Position numbers and translations under genes: made by a program. The notes below the pieces were generated by a model. That model had not been told where the DNA came from. It saw only the letters and a list, made by a program, of their open reading frames with translations, and ran no database searches. This document shows positions 62,505-64,000 of a stretch of 64,000 nt of DNA, piece by piece. The stretch is from Centrapalus pauciflorus (lineage: Eukaryota > Streptophyta > Magnoliopsida > Asterales > Asteraceae): contig JAANYP010002780.1 of NCBI GenBank assembly GCA_020465985.1, positions 1 through 64,000 of the forward strand, read 5' to 3'. How positions within the stretch are numbered: the first letter of the stretch is position 1; each line of letters starts with the position of its first letter.

Positions 62505-64000
62505 GTTTAGATAATTAATCCTTCTTCTGCATTCAAACCGTTGAAAGTAAACCAAACCACATATGGTAAACATTATTTGCTAACTATCCCAATTACAAAA
62601 AAGAAAAAAAAAACTTATAAATAAAACAACAGATGATGAATTCGAAAAATGTAAAAACTTAATTGATATACATATACTACTATACCTCCTGTATATAAGC
62701 AAATTGATGATTCCTCTTGTTCAATAAATGTGTGTTTCCTCGAATGCTACCACTGTGCAAAAGCAAATACTGGTTCAGGCATAATATCGAACACCTTGTG
62801 GGCATATGATGGGAAAAATCTTTTTCAAGATATCACGAAAATGAAAAAGAAGTAAAATCGCTTTACGTTATAATGCAATTTATTGGGAAAGCAACTAACA
62901 GTAGGAAGGCATTAGAACTCATGCATGACTTCTACATGATTACACAACATGGTGTGGACTAGACACAATGATTCAACAAAGAAAGAAAAAGAGAAAAGAA
63001 AAAGCAAGCATGCTCCTTTTTCATTTTTGAACAAAAACTAAACAATCAAGCTGAAATTTTAAAGGAAGAAAGCTTCAGATATCTTTACCTATTTCATTGT
63101 AATTTGGTTAGGGATTCGAAAATTCGTCAAGATTCTCTTAAAGAAACTGAACGTTAAGTTTATTCACGTTTTCATGTCTCCTTGACCGCAGCAAATTACA
63201 CGAGTGGAGCAAGTTTCCATACATATTTCCTGGGAAAGATAAAAAAGAGAGAATTATAAATCTTGATCTCCTCTGATTTACCTTTTCTCGCTCTTCGTTT
63301 TCGAGTTTTGCTTATTCCGAGATGCATGGTGTTCATTGCATGGTGGTTGGTATGACCATGCATGGCAACCGTGCAATGACGAATTATAACGCCGGCGATG
63401 ACGAAAGATTACGGCAGCCGGCAACCAGTGATGACTGGCATTTGGTATGTTGGACTGTTGGTAGTAAAACTCATGCGCTACATGCCGGAGATGATTTCAA
63501 TTATTTAGGATTTGAATTTGTTCGGATAAAAACTAAAAAGAAATGATTAATCCTCGTTTAGCATTTTTTATTTCAAAAATTGTAGAGACGACATTTATCA
63601 TTTATGTGTTCTCGTTTGTTATATAGATTTATGCAAACAATAATCTAAATAATAATTGCAACATTTTGTTTGATGTTGGAAAAAAAGTAACTTTTATATT
63701 TAAATAAGTATATTTACAAGAAAAAATTAGCTACCATCTTAAATAATTTAACCCATGATTATTCAATTTCAAAAATAATATTTTAGTTCACACATTTTTA
63801 TTTTACACACATTTTGTAAGGTTTTAACATTTAGGTGGCATCTGACACGAAGAATGACATAACATAGAATTGTTTAAATTTATATGTTATTTTAAGCGAT
63901 AATAATTACGCAATTATAATTTATATGTTTTTTTAATAGTTATAATTAGCAAATAAGAAGAATCAAATGTATCGTAATTTTAATATTTTTTCCATTCATC
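62505..64000. other. Upstream region of the tubby-like gene
   Basis: 5' leader, possible leader intron(s) and promoter on the minus strand. CTAACCAAATTACAATGAAATAG followed by GTAAAG (near 63090) could be a leader-exon donor, and exon-like text near 62690-62755 might be a second non-coding exon; both are guesses. Beyond 63550 the sequence is AT-rich with nothing recognisable. Confidence 0.4.

Noticed and set aside
63322..63546. 74-codon frame upstream of the tubby-like gene
   Set aside because: Short and Met/His/Gly-rich without family resemblance. It lies where the promoter of the minus-strand gene is expected.

Overview
This window looks like nuclear DNA of a flowering plant, very probably a eudicot. 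Three things point that way. The genes are plant families with plant intron layouts: a KCS4-type 3-ketoacyl-CoA synthase, an ERDL6-type sugar transporter with 18 exons, and a tubby-like F-box protein. The rest is very AT-rich. It is packed with plant transposon classes: hAT, MULE, CACTA, Helitron, Tourist-like MITEs, SINE, RTE-type LINE and LTR pieces. The LTR style makes me lean to an asterid such as Asteraceae, but nothing here proves that.

Layout. 1-2.1 kb is part of an LTR in reverse orientation. 2.1-9.2 kb is layered small transposons: three foldback elements (two with perfect 9-bp target duplications), Helitrons and a SINE. 12.0-14.8 kb is a non-autonomous hAT element with an apparently identical copy inserted inside itself. 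15.1-21.0 kb is a chain of seven foldback elements, almost all bounded by (TA)n arrays. KCS4 (intronless, +) lies at 22.6-24.2 kb. 24.2-30.4 kb holds MITEs, a decayed LINE and a gene scrap. The ERDL6-like gene (-) lies at 30.4-34.9 kb. 35.5-46.3 kb holds two small gene remnants, a Helitron carrying a nested MULE, a 0.95-kb tandem duplication and more repeats. 46.3-53 kb is a second TA-bounded group, with a MULE nested in one member and a 4.2-kb CACTA element in another. 54.6-58.3 kb is LTR material containing a solo LTR with a 5-bp target duplication. The right end is gene-rich: a broken tRNA-Ile copy, an intronless proline-rich protein gene (+) and the tubby-like F-box gene (-), the last two converging.

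The four protein genes show no sign of working together. KCS4 makes very-long-chain acyl-CoA at the endoplasmic reticulum. ERDL6 proteins move sugar across the tonoplast. Tubby-like F-box proteins link phosphoinositide-rich membranes to SCF ubiquitin ligases. The proline-rich protein has no known function that I can name.

I found no undescribed multi-gene system. The unusual content is in transposon architecture: the TA-chained foldback elements, the self-nested hAT element, a MULE with tandem left ends, and a minisatellite that forms both arms of a 1.5-kb inverted repeat. Coordinates come from reading the sequence by eye. Element ends without a stated target duplication are approximate.
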